A DNA stretch of 64,000 nucleotides, taken from NCBI RefSeq assembly GCF_900105395.1, contig NZ_LT629775.1:2684501-2748500 (forward strand), written 5' to 3'. Positions 1 to 9,268 of the stretch are shown piece after piece. Both the position numbers and the translations under genes were made by a program. The notes beneath the pieces are model-generated. The model made no database searches, was not told where the DNA came from, and saw only the letters and a list, made by a program, of their open reading frames with translations. The DNA is from Streptomyces sp. TLI_053. Its GTDB lineage: Bacteria; Actinomycetota; Actinomycetes; Streptomycetales; Streptomycetaceae. Positions within the stretch are counted from its first letter, which is position 1. Each line of letters starts with the position of its first letter.

Positions 1-3000
1 ACAAGATCGTGCAGCCCGCCATCACCTTCACCGGGCAGTTCTACAACAACCGCGTCGACTCCAGCACCGACGGCCGCCCCGCGCTCAACCGGCGCCGCAT
101 CATCGGCGTGACCGCCGAGACCGGCATGGTGACCGAGGCCGTCTACGCCGGGACCGACTGCGCTCCCGGCGCGCTCCCGGGCAGCCAGGACGGCAACGGC
201 AAGCGCTGCTACCCGGTCTACTGGAACGCCGACGAGAAGAGCCCGCTCGACCCCAGCCTCGACTGGTTCCACAAGTACGTCGTCGCCCAGGTCAACGAGC
301 GCGACCCGTTCGGCGGCTCGCCCGCCCGCACCACCACGTACCAGTACGTGGGTGACGCGGCCTGGCACCGCGACGACGACGAGTACACCGACCCCAAGCG
401 CCGGACCTGGAACCAGTTCCGGGGCTACGAGCAGGTCGTCACCCGCAGCGGCGCGGCCCCCGACCCGATCGGCAAGGCCGTCGCGTTCTACCTGCGCGGC
501 ATGGACGGCGACTACAAGGCCGACGGCAGCAGGCGCAACGCCACCTACACCGACATCAACGGCGCCACCGTCAAGGACGCCAACCCGCTGGCCGGCTCGC
601 TGCGCGAACGCCACACCTACACCGCCGACAACGGCACGGTCGTGGCGATCACCAAGTCCGACATGTGGCTGTCGGCTCCCACCGCCACCCACAACCGCGG
701 CACCGGACTGCCCCCGCTGACCGCGCAGATGATGCGCAACGGCACGGGCAAGGACAGCGCGCTGCGCTCCGACGGATCGTGGCAGTCGACCTCGAAGACC
801 GCGGTCTTCGACGAGTACGGCATGCCCAAGCGGGTCGTGGACCGCGCGGACGGCCTGCCCGACCTGTGCGTGGCCACGAAGTACGCCCGCAACACCGCGA
901 CCTGGACGCTCGACCGGGTCGCCGAGACGATCCAGGGCCGGGGCGACTGCGCCACCGACCCGACCGAGGCCGACACCCTCGGGCGCAACCGCGCCTTCTA
1001 CGACGGCCAGGCCTCCGGGGTGCTCAACGGCCCCGGTCAGGTGACCCGGACCGAGGAGCTGGACGGTTTCTCCGGCGGGCAGCCGGTGTTCTCCCTGGTC
1101 TCCACGGTCGGCTACGACGCCTACGGCCGGGTCACCACCAGCACCGACGCCGCCGGGGCGACCACCACCACCGAGTACCAGCCGGCCGCCAACGCGCTGC
1201 CGACCAGCGTCAAGGTGACCAACCCCAAGGGCTGGAGCAGCACCACCACCTTCCACCCGACCCGTGAGGTCCCGGTCAAGTCGGTCGACCACAACGGCCG
1301 GACCTCGCAGCAGACCGTCGACGCCCTCGGCCGCACCACGGCCGCCTGGCAGCCCGGTCGCACCCCCGGCACCGACCTCGCCGACAGCCTGACCGAGTAC
1401 CAGCTGTCCAACACCGGCACCAGCTCGGTCACCACCAGGAAGCTGCGCGAGAGCGGCCAGAGCTACACCGTCGGCGTCACCATCCTGAACGCCTTCGGCG
1501 AGCCGGTCCAGAGCCAGAGCTCCCCGGCCAACGACGCCGCCGGCACCCGGATCGTCAGCGACACCTTCTACAACAGCCACGGCCAGGTGGTGAAGACCAA
1601 CCAGCCGTACATCAGCCGCACCGGCGATCCCGGCACCACCCGCTTCGTCGCCAACGACAACGAAGTCCCCGGCCAGAGCGCCTCGTTCTACGACGGCCTC
1701 GGCCGCCCGGTCGTCCAGACCTTCTCGTCCAAGGCGATCGAGCAGTGGCGCTCGACCGTCTCCTACCCGGGTGTGGACCGCACCGACGCCACCCCGCCCC
1801 AGGGCGACATCCCGACCAGCACCCTGGTCGACTCCCGCGGGCGCACCACCGAACTGCGGCAGTACAAGAACGGCACGACGCAGGGCGCCTACGACGCCAC
1901 GCGCTACACGTACGACGTCGAGGGCAAGCTCAGCCAGGTCACCGACACGGTCGGCAACGCCTGGAAGTACGGCTACGACGTCCACGGCCGCCAGACCCGG
2001 TCGGAGGACCCGGACAAGGGCACCATCACCACGGTCTACGACGCCGCCGACCGCCCGGTCTCCACGACCGACGCCCGCGGCACCACCGTCGCCGTCAGCT
2101 ACGACATCCTCGGCCGGCCGCTGTCGCGCAACCTCGGCAGCACCACCGGCACCCCGCTGGCCACCTACGAGTACGACACCCTGCTGCCCGGCCTGCCCAC
2201 GGCCGCGACCAGCTGGTCCGACGGCAAGGGCTACCGCCAGGAGGTCACCGGCTACAACACCGCCTACCAGGCGACCGGCACCCGGCTCACCGTCCCGGAC
2301 GGCGAGGGCGCCCTCTCCGGCAGCTACGCCAACGAGACCAGCTACGACCCGATCTCCGGCCTGGCCGTCCTGACCGACATGGGCGCGGCGGGCCCGCTGC
2401 CGGCCGAGACGGTGTACCTCGGCCGCAACCCCAACGGCCTGCTGAGGTCGATGGGTTCCTCGCTCGGCGACGACTTCGTCAACTTCACCGTCTACGACGA
2501 CCTCGGCCAGCTCCAGCGGATCACCTACGGCGACGTCCCCAAGCAGGTCGCGCTCACCCACACCTACCAGCCCGGCACGGGCCGCCTGCTGCGCTCCCTG
2601 CTGGACAAGGAGGACGGCCGGACGTCGGTCGACGTCACCGACTACACCTACAGCCCGGCCGGTGACGTCACCTCCGTCTCCACCTGGCGCAACGACGGCG
2701 CCACCGACACCCAGTGCTTCACCTACGACCACCTGAAGCGCCTCACCCAGGCCTGGACGGACACCGGTGGCACCACCACCCGGCCCGACCCGTCCGTGCC
2801 CGGCGTCGGCGGCTGCACCAACACCACTCCCGGCCCCGCCGCCCTCGGCGGCCCGGCGCCCTACTGGCAGTCCTTCGGCTACGACGCCACCGGCAACCGC
2901 ACCGGCACGGTCGACCACGACCCCACCGGCAACACCGCCAAGGACGTCACCGCCACCCACACCTACCCGGCCCCCGGCCAGCCCCGGCCGCACGCCCCGA

Positions 3001-4559
3001 CCAGCACCCGGACCACCACCGGCAACGGCCCGACCGTCACCACCGGTTACACCTACGACAAGACCGGCAACACCCTCACCCGCCCCGACCAGGGCGGCAA
3101 CACCCAGACCATGACCTGGGACCCGGACGGCCACCTGGCCACCGCCGCCACCAGCGGCGGCACCTCCACCTATGTCTACGACGCCGACGGCAACCGCCTG
3201 CTGCGCCGCGACCCGGGCAGCACCACGCTCTACCTCGGCAGCACCGAGCTGACCCTCAACACCGCCACCGGCCAGGTCAGCGGCACCCGGTACTACCCGA
3301 CCCCCGGCGGCCCGACCATCGCCCGCACCTCGGACGGACGGCTCAGCTACATCGCCTCCGACCTCAACGGCACGGGCACGACGGCGATCGACACCACCTC
3401 GCTCGGGATCACCCGGCGTGCGTTCAAGCCCTTCGGCGAGGAGCGCGGCGCCCAGCCGTCCCCCGGCGAGTGGCTCGGCGAGAAGGGCTTCGTCGGCGGC
3501 ACCCAGGACAAGGCCACCGGCCTGACCCACCTGGGCGCCCGCGAGTACGACCCCAAGCTCGGCCGCTTCCTGTCGGTCGACCCGGTCATCGACACCAGCG
3601 ACCCGCAGCAGCTGCAGGGCTACCTGTACGCCAACAACAGCCCGCTGACGTTCTCGGACCCGAGCGGTCTGTGGTGGGGCTCCAGCATCGTCAAGAAGGC
3701 GACGCAGGCGGTCAGCAAAGCCGTCGACGTGGTCAAGGAGAACTACAGCACCATCTCCAACATCGGCCACACCGTCCTGGACGTGGCCGGCATGATCCCG
3801 GTGATCGGTGACGCCTGCGACATCGTCAACGGCGTCTGGTACGCGGCCGAGGGCGACTGGAAGAACGCGGCCATGTCCCTGGTCGCCGTCGTCCCGGTGA
3901 TCGGCAGCGCCGCCACCGCGGCCCGCATCGCCTCCAAGGCCTCCAAGGCCCTCGACACCGTCAGCGGTGTGGCCAAGGCCGTCGAACGCGGCAGCGAGGC
4001 GGCGAAGAGCGTCCGCGGCGCCGCCAATGCCTCGTCGAATGCGGCGTCCGTGTCGCGAGCTGCCAAGAAGTCCGGGCCGTCTCCCGGAGCCTCGAAGGCG
4101 AGTGGCGGAAAGACGCCCCCCCGGAACAACGGGGTGTCGAACAGCGGCGCCCGCGCCAAGGCAGGGCCCGGCAAGGGAAATGCGGCGGTATGGAACCAAC
4201 GGGGACGTCCCGACAAGCAGAAGGTCATCGCCGGACACGGCGCCTACATCAAGGGATCGGGTGAGGTCGATGTGCCCAAGGGCACCACGCTGAAGTTCTA
4301 CGTCAAGGACGGCGAGAAGCTCGATCAGATCGACGGGCTGAACGTGGAGCTGGGAGGGTTCCCGCAGCCGAAGGTCCAGGAGACCATCAAGGGAGGGAAC
4401 GGGGCCAAGGTGCAGGACTACACTGTGTTCCCGGGCCCCGACATGGAGATGTCCGTCAAATCGATCACGGTGAGCGAGGCGATGCGGCTCAGCGAAATCC
4501 TGAAGGAGAACATGGGCGTCGTGCACGTTGCCATCTGCAGAAGTTGGGCGGACTCGTGA
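1..4559 (+). CDS. RHS/YD-repeat polymorphic toxin, 5' end outside window
   Basis: The frame is open to the left edge (codons before the GTG at 9 are also coding), so this is the C-terminal ~1,500 residues of a larger RHS protein. Numbering from that GTG, YD repeats (for example YDAYGRV, YDVHGRQ, YDADGNR) run from ~360 to ~1120, and the RHS core ends near residue 1220 with the conserved motif NNSPLTFSDPSGL. After it come a hydrophobic pretoxin segment (~1225-1310, with AGMIPVIGDACDIVNG, like the PT-TG pretoxin domain), a Ser/Ala-rich linker, and a variable tip (~1390-1516) with GHGAYIKGSG and VPKGTT. The tip resembles the C-terminal family annotated as a putative adhesin Stv domain; I am only moderately sure of that. 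RHS proteins are exported shells that carry a variable effector tip. GC and style of the last ~500 bases differ from the shell, as expected for an exchanged tip. The downstream gene overlaps its stop codon. Confidence 0.9.
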   Translation, partial: KIVQPAITFTGQFYNNRVDSSTDGRPALNRRRIIGVTAETGMVTEAVYAGTDCAPGALPGSQDGNGKRCYPVYWNADEKSPLDPSLDWFHKYVVAQVNERDPFGGSPARTTTYQYVGDAAWHRDDDEYTDPKRRTWNQFRGYEQVVTRSGAAPDPIGKAVAFYLRGMDGDYKADGSRRNATYTDINGATVKDANPLAGSLRERHTYTADNGTVVAITKSDMWLSAPTATHNRGTGLPPLTAQMMRNGTGKDSALRSDGSWQSTSKTAVFDEYGMPKRVVDRADGLPDLCVATKYARNTATWTLDRVAETIQGRGDCATDPTEADTLGRNRAFYDGQASGVLNGPGQVTRTEELDGFSGGQPVFSLVSTVGYDAYGRVTTSTDAAGATTTTEYQPAANALPTSVKVTNPKGWSSTTTFHPTREVPVKSVDHNGRTSQQTVDALGRTTAAWQPGRTPGTDLADSLTEYQLSNTGTSSVTTRKLRESGQSYTVGVTILNAFGEPVQSQSSPANDAAGTRIVSDTFYNSHGQVVKTNQPYISRTGDPGTTRFVANDNEVPGQSASFYDGLGRPVVQTFSSKAIEQWRSTVSYPGVDRTDATPPQGDIPTSTLVDSRGRTTELRQYKNGTTQGAYDATRYTYDVEGKLSQVTDTVGNAWKYGYDVHGRQTRSEDPDKGTITTVYDAADRPVSTTDARGTTVAVSYDILGRPLSRNLGSTTGTPLATYEYDTLLPGLPTAATSWSDGKGYRQEVTGYNTAYQATGTRLTVPDGEGALSGSYANETSYDPISGLAVLTDMGAAGPLPAETVYLGRNPNGLLRSMGSSLGDDFVNFTVYDDLGQLQRITYGDVPKQVALTHTYQPGTGRLLRSLLDKEDGRTSVDVTDYTYSPAGDVTSVSTWRNDGATDTQCFTYDHLKRLTQAWTDTGGTTTRPDPSVPGVGGCTNTTPGPAALGGPAPYWQSFGYDATGNRTGTVDHDPTGNTAKDVTATHTYPAPGQPRPHAPTSTRTTTGNGPTVTTGYTYDKTGNTLTRPDQGGNTQTMTWDPDGHLATAATSGGTSTYVYDADGNRLLRRDPGSTTLYLGSTELTLNTATGQVSGTRYYPTPGGPTIARTSDGRLSYIASDLNGTGTTAIDTTSLGITRRAFKPFGEERGAQPSPGEWLGEKGFVGGTQDKATGLTHLGAREYDPKLGRFLSVDPVIDTSDPQQLQGYLYANNSPLTFSDPSGLWWGSSIVKKATQAVSKAVDVVKENYSTISNIGHTVLDVAGMIPVIGDACDIVNGVWYAAEGDWKNAAMSLVAVVPVIGSAATAARIASKASKALDTVSGVAKAVERGSEAAKSVRGAANASSNAASVSRAAKKSGPSPGASKASGGKTPPRNNGVSNSGARAKAGPGKGNAAVWNQRGRPDKQKVIAGHGAYIKGSGEVDVPKGTTLKFYVKDGEKLDQIDGLNVELGGFPQPKVQETIKGGNGAKVQDYTVFPGPDMEMSVKSITVSEAMRLSEILKENMGVVHVAICRSWADS

Positions 4560-4966
4560 CCTACTACCCGGACGGATCGCCCTACACCTACCACCAGCCC
4601 GCCGAGGGAATGGTGAACATCGGCTGGCTGGACAGGTCTCATGCGTACCAGCAGGGCGAGGTGGCCGACGAGGTCGTGGACGGCCTGCTGAGACTGGTCA
4701 CCAGGCCTGACAACCAAACGCGGGGCCTGCACGAGTGCCACTTCTGCGGTGTGATCTTCCTGACGGTGGACAACCCGCACGCCAAGAACGGCACCAGCTT
4801 GCTGGGGAGCGCGGAGATCCATGTCCGAGGTTCCTCGGACGGCACCGTCTTCGTGGCGCCGACCCTGGTGATCCACTACATCGTCGAGCACCAGTACCAG
4901 CCGCCGGACGAGTTCCTGGACGCCGTTGAAGTCGAGGTACGAAGGAGGTCCGGCGAGCAGGTCTGA
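4556..4966 (+). CDS. Probable immunity protein for the RHS tip
   Basis: The GTG at 4556 overlaps the RHS stop codon (GTGA), the usual arrangement of an effector and its immunity gene; a TTG at 4544 is a weaker alternative start. The product is 136 residues, soluble, with no signal peptide. It carries a HECHFCG motif (CxxC, possibly metal-binding), then GSAEIHVRG, and a conserved-looking tail with APTLVIHYIVEH and PPDEFLDAV. I recognise this pattern from small actinobacterial proteins of unknown function. The immunity role is inferred from position and translational coupling, not from a known fold. A perfect 17-bp hairpin follows, closing the transcription unit. Confidence 0.75.
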   Translation: MTYYPDGSPYTYHQPAEGMVNIGWLDRSHAYQQGEVADEVVDGLLRLVTRPDNQTRGLHECHFCGVIFLTVDNPHAKNGTSLLGSAEIHVRGSSDGTVFVAPTLVIHYIVEHQYQPPDEFLDAVEVEVRRRSGEQV

Positions 4967-5005
4967 CGGACCGCTCGTTCTGACAGCCGAGGTGGCCGCG
5001 TCGAC

Positions 5006-5042
5006 GGCAAGGGCCCCGCCGGATTCCGGCGGGGCCCTTGCC
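5006..5042. terminator. Strong hairpin terminator
   Basis: Perfect inverted repeat with 17-bp arms (GGCAAGGGCCCCGCCGG at 5006-5022 and its complement at 5026-5042) and a 3-base loop ATT. It lies between the convergent immunity gene and LysR gene and can serve both strands. No U-tract is needed in high-GC actinobacteria. Confidence 0.85.
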
Positions 5043-5045
5043 GTG

Positions 5046-5954
5046 CTACGACACAGGCGGGCGCAGGAGCGCCAGGACGGCGTCCAGCGCCGGGCGGGCC
5101 CCCGGTGCCGGGAGGGTCAGGGCGTGGATGCGGCGGACGAGTTGGGGGCCTCGTACCGGGTGCAGGGCGATGTCGGCGGTGGCCGGGGTGTGGGCGTCGG
5201 CGGCGAGCTGCGGCACCAGGGCCGCCCCGAGGCCGTTCGCCACCATCCGCAGGGCGAGGTGGTAGTCGTCCACCGCGTGCACGATCCGGGGGGCGAAGCC
5301 GGCCAGGGCGCAGGCGGCGCGGACCAGGGCGGCGCTGCCGTCCTCGCGGGAGCCGACGATCCAGGGGGAGTCGGCGAGGTGGCGCAGGTCGACGGCGGCC
5401 CCGTCGGCACTGTGGCCGGCGGGCAGGGCCAGCAGGACCGGGTCGGCGGCGAGCGGGTGGACGGTGAACTCGGCGGCCGGGAAGGCCGGTTCGGGGACCA
5501 GGTCGTAGCTGTAGCGGACGGCGAGGTCGCAGCGGCGGGCCCGGAGTGCGGCGAGGGCCTCGGGCGGTTCCAGCTCCAGCAGCGACACCCTCAGCTCGGG
5601 GTAGCGCTCGCGGGCGGCCACCAGGGCGGGCAGCACGTGCACGGCGGCGAAGGTCGAGAAGCAGGCCAGGGCGACCGGGCCGCGCGGAGTGTCGGCGGCG
5701 GCCCGCAGGTCGCGTTCGGCGGTCTCCAGCGCGCCCAGCACGATGCGGGCGTGCGCGACCAGCCGCAGGCCCTCGGGTGTCAGCCGGACCCGGCGGCCGT
5801 CCCGTTCCAGCAGCGGCACGCCGGCCTCGCGCTCCAGTACGGCGAGCTGCTGGGAGACCGCCGAGGAGGTGCGGCCGAGGGCGGCGGCGGCCGCCGTCAT
5901 CGTCCCCCGGTCGGCGAGTTCGCGCAGCAGGAGGAGCCGCCCCGGATCCAACAT
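5046..5954 (-). CDS. LysR family transcriptional regulator
   Basis: 302-residue LysR protein. The N-terminal winged helix-turn-helix covers residues ~3-60 (LLLLRELADRGTMTAAAAAL then SAVSQQLAVLEREAG), followed by a periplasmic-binding-like effector domain (~85-300). The first residues LDPGRLLLLREL are typical of the small-effector LysR group common in Streptomyces. I chose the ATG at 5954 over the in-frame TTG at 5957 because AAGGAC lies at a good distance upstream. It is divergent from the GNAT gene at 6067, which may be its target, with 112 bp between the two starts. The ligand is unknown. Confidence 0.9.
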   Translation of the reverse strand: MLDPGRLLLLRELADRGTMTAAAAALGRTSSAVSQQLAVLEREAGVPLLERDGRRVRLTPEGLRLVAHARIVLGALETAERDLRAAADTPRGPVALACFSTFAAVHVLPALVAARERYPELRVSLLELEPPEALAALRARRCDLAVRYSYDLVPEPAFPAAEFTVHPLAADPVLLALPAGHSADGAAVDLRHLADSPWIVGSREDGSAALVRAACALAGFAPRIVHAVDDYHLALRMVANGLGAALVPQLAADAHTPATADIALHPVRGPQLVRRIHALTLPAPGARPALDAVLALLRPPVS

Positions 5955-6066
5955 CAAGCTGTCCTTACAGGTCTGTGAAGCATTACGTGGTGGACCTCAA
6001 AGATCCTTCCGGGGCATCCTGCCGCAAGTACCGGGCGGCCCGCCCGGACGGGGACAGGAGAGCACC

Positions 6067-6816
6067 TTGATCGACACGCGGCTGATCGAACGCCACGCGG
6101 CCCGGGCCTGGCCCGCCGAGGAGGTGCGCGAGGAGGGCGGCTGGCTGCTGCGGCACACCCCCGGGGTACCGCGCCGGCGGTCGAACTCGGCGCTGCCGGT
6201 GGGGGCGGGCGACGGCCTGCTGGAGGGTCTGGAGCGGGTGGAGCGGTACTACGCCGGGCACGGGCTGCCGGTGACCGTCCAGGTCGCGCCCGCCGAGGAG
6301 CACACCGCGCTGGACGCAGCGCTCGACGCACGCGGCTACCGGCGGGACTCGGCGGTGCTGGTCTGCACGGCACCGGCCGCCGCGGTGGCCGCCGCCGCCC
6401 GGCCCGCCGCGCCGCTGGACGTCACCCTCGCCGAACACCCCACCCGGGCCTGGCTGGACGCGTACGCGGAGCTGGAGCCCGGCGGGACCGAACCGGAGGC
6501 CGCCGAGGAGCTGTTCCGGCGGATCGGCGGGCCGGCGGCCCACCTGGGCGTCGAGCGCGACGGCCGGCTCGTCGGCATCGGGCTGGTGGTGGCGGCGCCC
6601 GGCTGCGCCGGGGTGTTCTGCATGGCCACCGCCCCCGCGCACCGGCGGCAGGGCGTGGCCGGGGCGGTCCTGCACATCGGCGCACGCTGGGCGGCGGCCC
6701 GGGGTGCGGAGACCCTGTACCTCCAGGTGACAGCCGAGAACACGACGGCGCGGCGGCTGTACGAGCGGGTCGGCTTCGAGGTGTCGCACAGCTACCACTA
6801 CCGGTTGAAGCCCTGA
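6067..6816 (+). CDS. GNAT family N-acetyltransferase
   Basis: 249 residues starting at a TTG preceded by AGGAG. The C-terminal half (~115-249) is a GNAT domain: acetyl-CoA pyrophosphate-binding motif A is seen as ATAPAHRRQGVAGAVL, followed by LYLQVTAENTTARRLYERVGF, which is the end of the acetyl-CoA site. The N-terminal half (RLIERHAARAWPAEEV, GGWLLRHTPGVPRRRSNS) is the substrate-side half of a two-lobe GNAT seen in proteins that acetylate small amines or amino acids. The same frame is open further upstream into the LysR region but has no supported start there. Acceptor substrate unknown. Likely transcribed alone from the shared LysR/GNAT intergenic region. Confidence 0.87.
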   Translation: MIDTRLIERHAARAWPAEEVREEGGWLLRHTPGVPRRRSNSALPVGAGDGLLEGLERVERYYAGHGLPVTVQVAPAEEHTALDAALDARGYRRDSAVLVCTAPAAAVAAAARPAAPLDVTLAEHPTRAWLDAYAELEPGGTEPEAAEELFRRIGGPAAHLGVERDGRLVGIGLVVAAPGCAGVFCMATAPAHRRQGVAGAVLHIGARWAAARGAETLYLQVTAENTTARRLYERVGFEVSHSYHYRLKP

Positions 6817-6930
6817 GGTCCAACGGGCCATCACCGGTCGCCGGACCACCAACAAAGGGAGTCGAGAGTTCCGCATCTTGCCGTAGCATCCCTCCCGCAT
6901 CTGCAACCGTTTCACCGGGGGGCGACCACA

Positions 6931-7599
6931 GTGGCCGCACGATCGATCGGCACACCGGCACGAACGGCTGCCGTCAAACTCGCCGCAGGGGCCGTCGCCC
7001 TGGGCTGCCTGGCCCTCTCCGGTTGCACGGCCGCGCGGAGCGACGTCCCGGGGACGGACGGGGCGACGCGCGCGGCCCAGCCGGTCAAGTCCCGGGACGA
7101 GGCGATGGGCCGGGTCACCCAGGTGCTCGAGCATCTGCGGGAGGCGGCCGTCGGCCAGGGCGGACCGGTGAGCCAGAACCTCGGCTACTACCGGTGCGAG
7201 GGCCCCGACATCGCGGGGCCGACGGAGCCGTACGTGCTGAGTTCCGCCACCAGCCTCGATGTCCCGGCCGACGGGCGCGTCGCGATCGTGCGCCGACTGC
7301 GGGACGCCCTGAGGGACGAGGGCCTGTCGATCAGCGGCTACAAGGAGCCCGCGGCCACGCCCTCGCCCACGCCTTCACCCGACGCGAACGGTCCGGCGGC
7401 GGGGACCGCCCCCGGTGCCTCGTTCCGGGCCGCGTCCACGGGCGGCCCGCCGGGCGACCGCTACCTCGTCGCCGTGGAGGAGCGCTCCGACAAGGGGATC
7501 ATGCTCATGGTCAGCACCGCCTGTCTGACCCCGCCGGACGCACTACGGGTGCCACCGCTGGTGCCGCCGCTGGTGCCGCCGACGACGAAGGTTCCGTGA
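6931..7599 (+). CDS. Secreted lipoprotein, unknown function
   Basis: 222 residues from a GTG start with GGGGGGCGA upstream. It has a Sec signal peptide with a hydrophobic stretch (AAGAVALGCLALSGC) and a lipobox LSGC, so mature lipidated Cys is near residue 32. The rest is a soluble extracytoplasmic domain with a disordered Pro/Thr/Ser segment (~142-160) and a C-terminal run of two VPPLVPP-like repeats. One Cys pair (YYRCEG and STACLT) could form a disulfide. It is convergent with the next gene, another lipoprotein, with only 7 bp between stops. I do not recognise the family. Confidence 0.8.
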   Translation: MAARSIGTPARTAAVKLAAGAVALGCLALSGCTAARSDVPGTDGATRAAQPVKSRDEAMGRVTQVLEHLREAAVGQGGPVSQNLGYYRCEGPDIAGPTEPYVLSSATSLDVPADGRVAIVRRLRDALRDEGLSISGYKEPAATPSPTPSPDANGPAAGTAPGASFRAASTGGPPGDRYLVAVEERSDKGIMLMVSTACLTPPDALRVPPLVPPLVPPTTKVP

Positions 7600-7606
7600 G
7601 GGCGGA

Positions 7607-8107
7607 TCAGGAGCCGTCCCCGCAGGAGGACTTGCGGCGCCTCTCGAAGTCCTTGGCGCTCAGCAGCTTGTAGTCCCAGTCCCAGCCGCCCGCCGCCCAC
7701 TTGCCGACGGGCAGGCCCAGCAGCACCTCACCGGGCACGGTCACGGTGAGGGCGCGGTCGCGGACGACCTCCACGGTGTAGCGGCGGTCCGCGACCACCT
7801 GCCCGGGCCTGCTGCCGGTGCTCGTCCAACCCGGCGGCAGATCGCCCAGGTCGACGGTCTCCACGGCCGAACGGCCCTCGCGCGGGCGGACCTCCAGCTT
7901 CTCCGACCCCGGGAAGACCTTCACCCGCACCGCGTGCAGCCGCTCGTCGTGGCACATCCCGGTCCGCACGACCAGCCGCCCGGCGTCCAGACGCACGCCG
8001 ATCAGCCGGTCCGCCGGCGGTTCCGGATCGCCGCACCCGGCCACCGCCCCGGCGACCACCGCCACGGCCGCGGCCGTCACCGCCGCCCTGCGCCGCCACT
8101 GTTCCAT
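7607..8107 (-). CDS. Small lipoprotein, unknown function
   Basis: 166 residues from an ATG. The signal peptide is MEQWRRRAAVTAAAVAVVAGAVAGC with lipobox AVAGC. The mature part is a ~140-residue beta-rich extracytoplasmic domain with three Cys (lipidated Cys25, GMCHDERL, and KSSCGDGS near the end), so the last two may pair. No conserved catalytic motif is visible. Convergent with the lipoprotein gene ending at 7599; the two may share a function but nothing in the sequence proves it. Confidence 0.78.
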   Translation of the reverse strand: MEQWRRRAAVTAAAVAVVAGAVAGCGDPEPPADRLIGVRLDAGRLVVRTGMCHDERLHAVRVKVFPGSEKLEVRPREGRSAVETVDLGDLPPGWTSTGSRPGQVVADRRYTVEVVRDRALTVTVPGEVLLGLPVGKWAAGGWDWDYKLLSAKDFERRRKSSCGDGS

Positions 8108-8181
8108 GAGCCCCCGCTCTCCGCTTCCCGCTCTCCGGCTTCCGCTCTCCGCTCGCGCCGGAAGTCGCCCCGGCCGACTTC

Positions 8182-8319
8182 CTACTCCGCGCCGTCGTCC
8201 CCGATCGGCGCCGTCCCGGCTCCGGGGACGTACGGGCCCTTGCGGACGGCCCGCGAGACGCCGATCTCCGGCTCCAGCGGCGAGCCGGAACCGACGTTCC
8301 GTCGGGTGCTGTTCTTCAT
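8182..8319 (-). pseudogene. RidA (YjgF/YER057c/UK114) family remnant, copy 1
   Basis: An ATG frame of 45 codons reads MKNSTRRNVGSGSPLEPEI, then GVSRAVRKG, then AGTAPIGDDGAE and stop. This is the N-terminal third of an actinobacterial RidA-family enamine/imine deaminase (usual pattern RRNVGSGSPWEPxVGYSRAVRxG...AGTAPIGDDG; usual length ~130 residues). The rest, including the Arg and Glu of the RidA active site, is missing. It is clearly related at DNA level to the remnant at 9269-9541, including the bases just upstream of the start (gggccatcat/aatcccaggg). A decayed duplicate. Confidence 0.75.
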
Positions 8320-8374
8320 GGGGCCATCATCCCAGGGCCCGGCGCCGCCCCGGCCCGCCGGGGCGGATCCGCCG

Positions 8375-8593
8375 TCAGACGGCGGCGGCCGACGCGGCGG
8401 CCGACGCAGCCGGTCCGGCCGGCGCGGTGAGGGCGGCCGCGGCGGGGGCGGCGGGGCTGGCGGGGGCGGCCGCCAGTTCGACGGGGGTCTCCCGGCGTCC
8501 GGCCAGCAGGACGCAGGCGATCACCGGACCGGCCAGCAGGGCGTGGGCGAGCCCGGTGTCCGGGACGGCGGGCAGCTCGCCCCGGTCCACCCG
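8375..8593 (-). pseudogene. Possible TetR C-terminal-domain remnant
   Basis: The minus frame reads RVDRGELPAVPDTGLAHALL followed by AGPVIACVLLAGRRE and an Ala-rich tail. This matches the C-terminal ligand domain pattern of TetR regulators (RGEL-x-PxxDxxLAxxLLAGPxxxRxLL). There is no helix-turn-helix upstream and no credible start, so it is at most a fragment. It sits between the two RidA remnants and the PH-like gene, in a patch of broken genes. Family assignment is tentative. Confidence 0.4.
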
Positions 8594-8629
8594 TTGACAC
8601 CCCAGCCCGATGGGCGTCGTCGAGATCCT

Positions 8630-8652
8630 GGGCAACGCCAGCGACGTTGCCC
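8630..8652. terminator. Hairpin downstream of the PH-like gene
   Basis: Inverted repeat GGGCAACG (8630-8637) and CGTTGCCC (8645-8652) with a 7-base loop, 44 bp beyond the stop of the minus-strand gene at 8696. Modest stem, so moderate confidence. Confidence 0.5.
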
Positions 8653-8695
8653 GTCGGGCAGGGGCCGTGCGAAGCGCCGGCAACGCGCCCGATCG

Positions 8696-9151
8696 TCAGG
8701 CGCTCGCGCTCCTCCGGTACTCCGCCAGAGCGCCCTCCATGTGTGCAACCGCCCGACTGACCCTCCGGTTGCTCCGGCCGAAACCGGCCAGGTTCTGAAA
8801 GGCCACCTTCCTGCCGGACGTCAGTTTCACCCCGGGGCAGAAGGAATGGAAGACCGCGCCGTTGATCACGTCGAGCTCGATGCTCTCCACCTCGCCCCAG
8901 CTCGCGCGAAACGGCCTGCCCATCCCGTAATAGACCACACCCTCCCGCGTGGAAACGACCCGCGAGAACGGAGCCTTGACCAGCACCCAGAGGCCCGGAG
9001 AAGCGACACATACGCCGTAGAAGACGGCACTTAACGGGTCCGTCTCGAAGACCGTCGCAATGCCGGTCAAAGCCAGAATGGCTCCGATCAGGGTATAAAT
9101 TACCATCCACGGGCTGGAGAATCGTACACGTGATTTCACCTGGGACTGCAC
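8696..9151 (-). CDS. PH-like domain membrane protein
   Basis: 151 residues from a GTG, with GAGGAG 12 bases upstream. Two predicted membrane helices lie near the N-terminus (PWMVIYTLIGAILALTGIAT, ~14-33, and PLSAVFYGVCVASPGLWVLV, ~39-58). The cytoplasmic remainder (VVSTREGVVYYG, then ASWGEVESIELD) has the pattern of bacterial PH-domain (bPH2-like) proteins, in which a short two-helix anchor is followed by a PH barrel. The base composition is lower in GC than its neighbours, which suggests recent acquisition or relaxed selection. Function unknown. Confidence 0.75.
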   Translation of the reverse strand: MQSQVKSRVRFSSPWMVIYTLIGAILALTGIATVFETDPLSAVFYGVCVASPGLWVLVKAPFSRVVSTREGVVYYGMGRPFRASWGEVESIELDVINGAVFHSFCPGVKLTSGRKVAFQNLAGFGRSNRRVSRAVAHMEGALAEYRRSASA

Positions 9152-9268
9152 GGCCGACCGAACTCCTCATATCGAGAACCCCCTGGCGGCGACTGCGAAG
9201 AGGGATTCCCGTTTCGCAGTCGCGCGCATTTCACAAACAATCACGCACTGTCGATCGCTTCTGCCCGT

